Source: Morganella morganii (lineage in GTDB: Bacteria; Pseudomonadota; Gammaproteobacteria; Enterobacterales; Enterobacteriaceae). Taken from it: a DNA stretch of 64,000 nt. Made by a program: the position numbers and the translations under genes. The notes beneath the pieces are model-generated. The model was not told where the DNA came from. It did not search any database and worked only from the letters and a program-made list of their open reading frames with translations. The stretch covers positions 1,497,879 to 1,561,878 of the forward strand of contig NZ_NRQY01000001.1 in assembly GCF_003996855.1 (NCBI RefSeq), given 5' to 3'. This document shows, in pieces, positions 62,133-64,000 of the stretch (the stretch's first letter is position 1; every line of letters starts with the position of its first letter).

Positions 62133-62163
62133 TACTCTGCGTCCTGCTAACGAGGTTATTGCG

Positions 62164-63003
62164 ATGTACCGAGACTATTTTGTGACAGCAGACTGGCTGC
62201 ACACACACCTGAATGATGAAAATCTTGTCGTGCTCGATGTCAGCAAAGCACCACCCGTTCAGCCCGCAGATTGCCGTCAGTTGTGGCTTGAGCGCCATAT
62301 TCCGGGCGCACACTATTTTGATCAGGATAAGGTCGCTGATCTCACCTCCCCGCTGCCGCATATGCTGCCGTCACCGGACGTGTTCGCACAAGCCGCCGGT
62401 GAGCTGGGGATTGATAATGACACCATGGTGATTATTTATGATCAGGGCAATCTGTTCTCCGCCCCGCGCGCCTGGTGGACACTGAAAACCTTCGGTGTGA
62501 AAAATCTGCGGATTTTACAGGGCGGGCTGAATGCCTGGATCAGTGCCGGTTATGCCACCGAAAGCGGCGAAATCCCGCTGCCGCAGGCAAAAACGTTTGT
62601 TCCTGAGTTTCAGCGCCATAATGCTGTGAATAAAGATGATGTACTGCTGGCGATTACCGACCCGGAAATCCAGATTGTCGATGCCCGCTCTGCCGACCGT
62701 TTTCAGGCACTGGCACCGGACCCGCGTCCCGGAGTTCGCTCCGGCCATATTCCCGGCAGTTGCAATGTGCCGTGGAATACCCTGGTGGAAAACGGGATCT
62801 TCAAATCCCCGACGCAGATTCAGCAACTGTTCCGTGATGCAGGTGTGGATTTAAACAAATACCTTGTGGTGTCCTGCGGCTCCGGCATGACAGCCGCCGT
62901 ACTGCTGCTCGCGCTGACACTTACCGGCCATCAGAATGTCCGTCTGTATGACGGTTCATGGGCGGAATGGGGCGGTTCAGATAACCTGCCGATCGAACCA
63001 TAA
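62164..63003 (+). CDS. sseA: 3-mercaptopyruvate sulfurtransferase
   Basis: A 279-aa two-domain rhodanese-fold enzyme (E. coli SseA 281 aa) that moves sulfur from 3-mercaptopyruvate to thiols or cyanide. The active-site Cys238 is in CGSGMTA, the loop type of mercaptopyruvate transferases rather than thiosulfate transferases. NLFSAPRAWW is also conserved. GAGG eight bases upstream selects the ATG at 62164; 29 upstream in-frame codons are not supported. Confidence 0.94.
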   Translation: MYRDYFVTADWLHTHLNDENLVVLDVSKAPPVQPADCRQLWLERHIPGAHYFDQDKVADLTSPLPHMLPSPDVFAQAAGELGIDNDTMVIIYDQGNLFSAPRAWWTLKTFGVKNLRILQGGLNAWISAGYATESGEIPLPQAKTFVPEFQRHNAVNKDDVLLAITDPEIQIVDARSADRFQALAPDPRPGVRSGHIPGSCNVPWNTLVENGIFKSPTQIQQLFRDAGVDLNKYLVVSCGSGMTAAVLLLALTLTGHQNVRLYDGSWAEWGGSDNLPIEP

Positions 63004-63041
63004 AAAAATGCCGGAGCACATCAGTGACTCCGGCATTTTTT
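63004..63041 (+). terminator. Bidirectional terminator after sseA
   Basis: ATGCCGGAG (63008-63016) / CTCCGGCAT (63028-63036) with A-run before and T-run after; it can serve sseA and the convergent gene. Confidence 0.9.
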
Positions 63042-63058
63042 AATCTGTTATGCAGCTG

Positions 63059-63307
63059 TCAGCCCGCAAACTTCCCGGCAAGAAACAGCACAACCATCGC
63101 ACCGATAACGGCCACAACAAAACTACCGAAATTAAACCCGTCAACCCGGCCTTTGCCGAAGAAAACACTGATATAACCCCCGACAACAGCACCGACGACC
63201 CCTAATATAATGGTCATAATAATTCCGATACTGTAGGTTCCGGGCATAATCCACTTCGCCAGCACACCTGCAATCAAACCAAAAATAACCCAAGAAAGAA
63301 AATTCAT
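63059..63307 (-). CDS. GlsB/YeaQ/YmgE-family stress membrane protein
   Basis: An 82-aa protein with three hydrophobic segments (LSWVIFGLIAGVLAKWIMPG, IGIIMTIILGVVGAVVGGYI, FGSFVVAVIGAMVVLFLAG). The glycine pattern is that of the transglycosylase-associated (YeaQ/YmgE) family of stress-induced small membrane proteins. The family's biochemical function is unknown. GGAGG precedes the start. Confidence 0.88.
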   Translation of the reverse strand: MNFLSWVIFGLIAGVLAKWIMPGTYSIGIIMTIILGVVGAVVGGYISVFFGKGRVDGFNFGSFVVAVIGAMVVLFLAGKFAG

Positions 63308-63391
63308 TACTGCCTCCTGCTGTATTAACGGGTTAAGAAAAAATCCGGTTCACCTGTCAATTAAAGTGTCATATGGCAAAAAAAGCAAATT

Positions 63392-64000
63392 TTATGCGCC
63401 CTGAGCCCGGGCAATCGCCTGTGCAATCGATGGGGAATCTTTCAGCGGACGAATAACAGCAAAGAGTTCATCCGCTTCCTGCGGATAGGCTTTATGCAGA
63501 TAGCTGAACCACTGTTTGATACGCGCCACATGGTACAGCCCGGTATCACCCTGCTTTTCCAGCTGCGTGTAACGGTGCAGTAATGCCACGATATCCGGCC
63601 ACGGCATAAAAGGCGCATTGTGTTTGACCACCCGGCTCAGATTCGGCACATTAAGCGCCCCGCGCCCGAGCATCACGGCATCACATCCGGTAACAGCCAG
63701 ACATTCCCGCGCACTCTGCCAGTCCCGGATCTCGCCGTTGGCAATCACCGGAATGGAGAGCCGCTGACGGATAGCCGCGATCGCCGGCCAGTCAATCAGA
63801 TCCGCGCGATAGCCTGCTTCTTTGGTGCGCCCATGTACCGTGATCTCCGTTGCCCCGCCCTGTGCCACCGCATCGGCAATTTCAAACTGATGTGCATTAC
63901 TGCTCCAGCCGAGCCGCACTTTCACAGACACCGGCAGATGCGCTGGAACCGCCTCACGGATAGCTTTGGTGCCCTGATAAATCAGCTCCGGGTCTTTCAG
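63392..64000 (-). CDS. dusC: tRNA-dihydrouridine(16) synthase DusC, C-terminal part
   Basis: The C-terminal 202 residues of DusC, which reduces U16 of tRNAs using FMN and NADPH. The N-terminus is beyond the window edge. [32 protein letters not shown], split over the edge region, matches E. coli DusC, as do [19 protein letters not shown] and [13 protein letters not shown] of the FMN-binding barrel. No stop is seen towards the edge. Confidence 0.92.
   Translation of the reverse strand: MKDPELIYQGTKAIREAVPAHLPVSVKVRLGWSSNAHQFEIADAVAQGGATEITVHGRTKEAGYRADLIDWPAIAAIRQRLSIPVIANGEIRDWQSARECLAVTGCDAVMLGRGALNVPNLSRVVKHNAPFMPWPDIVALLHRYTQLEKQGDTGLYHVARIKQWFSYLHKAYPQEADELFAVIRPLKDSPSIAQAIARAQGA

Noticed and set aside
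62077..62163. 29-codon N-terminal extension of SseA
   Set aside because: Arginine/proline-rich out-of-frame reading of the small membrane-protein gene; GAGG precedes the internal ATG.

Overview
The window is chromosomal DNA of an enterobacterium, and the gene content points to the family Morganellaceae, most likely Morganella. Nearly every gene has a close Escherichia coli counterpart, but the order joins segments that lie far apart in E. coli, and a rhomboid protease of the Providencia AarA type is present. The genus is inferred; no rRNA or other marker gene lies in the window. I saw no tRNA, rRNA, insertion sequence, prophage or CRISPR array.

Layout. 1-2.8 kb: rlmC (partial), ybjN, ybjC, grxA, the sRNA gene rybB and ybjG. 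2.8-8.9 kb: two tandem copies of the serine transporter sdaC, each with its own long leader, then the serine deaminase sdaB; a 65-bp scar of a second sdaB lies between the copies. 8.9-14.1 kb: a LysR regulator divergent from a two-gene SMR efflux pair, a LemA-like protein, dacC, gstB and yeeZ. 14.3-21.6 kb: the complete histidine operon with leader peptide and attenuator (hisLGDCBHAFI). 21.7-31.1 kb: a frameshifted yeaK-type editing factor, an unknown membrane protein, a CPA1 antiporter, yegH, gnd, an AarA-type rhomboid protease, a small protein, a one-domain riboflavin synthase relative and dcuC. 31.3-45.1 kb: asmA, dcd, udk, apbC, metG, yohJK, cdd, maeA, sanA, yeiB and folE. 45.3-45.7 kb: an AT-rich two-gene cassette that looks like a class II microcin precursor with its immunity protein. 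45.9-51.8 kb: an MFS transporter, moeAB and codBA. 52.6-64 kb: an APC permease with a YtcJ-type amidohydrolase, a GNAT/LOG pair, rhtA, dps, an orphan fimbrial-type chaperone, dinG, sseA, a YmgE-family protein and dusC (partial).

Functional themes. Serine uptake and deamination (sdaC x2, sdaB) carry conserved CRP-type promoters. Nucleotide salvage is represented by cdd, codBA, udk and dcd. Anaerobic C4-dicarboxylate export (dcuC, with an FNR-like box) sits near the NAD-malic enzyme (maeA). Envelope and stress functions include rybB with a sigma-E promoter, dps, grxA, asmA, dacC and ybjG.

The items I rank highest are the undescribed microcin-like precursor/immunity pair at 45.3-45.7 kb, the sdaC duplication with its sdaB scar and a strictly conserved 59-nt leader element, the A-heptamer frameshift in the yeaK homologue, and the single-domain riboflavin synthase relative.
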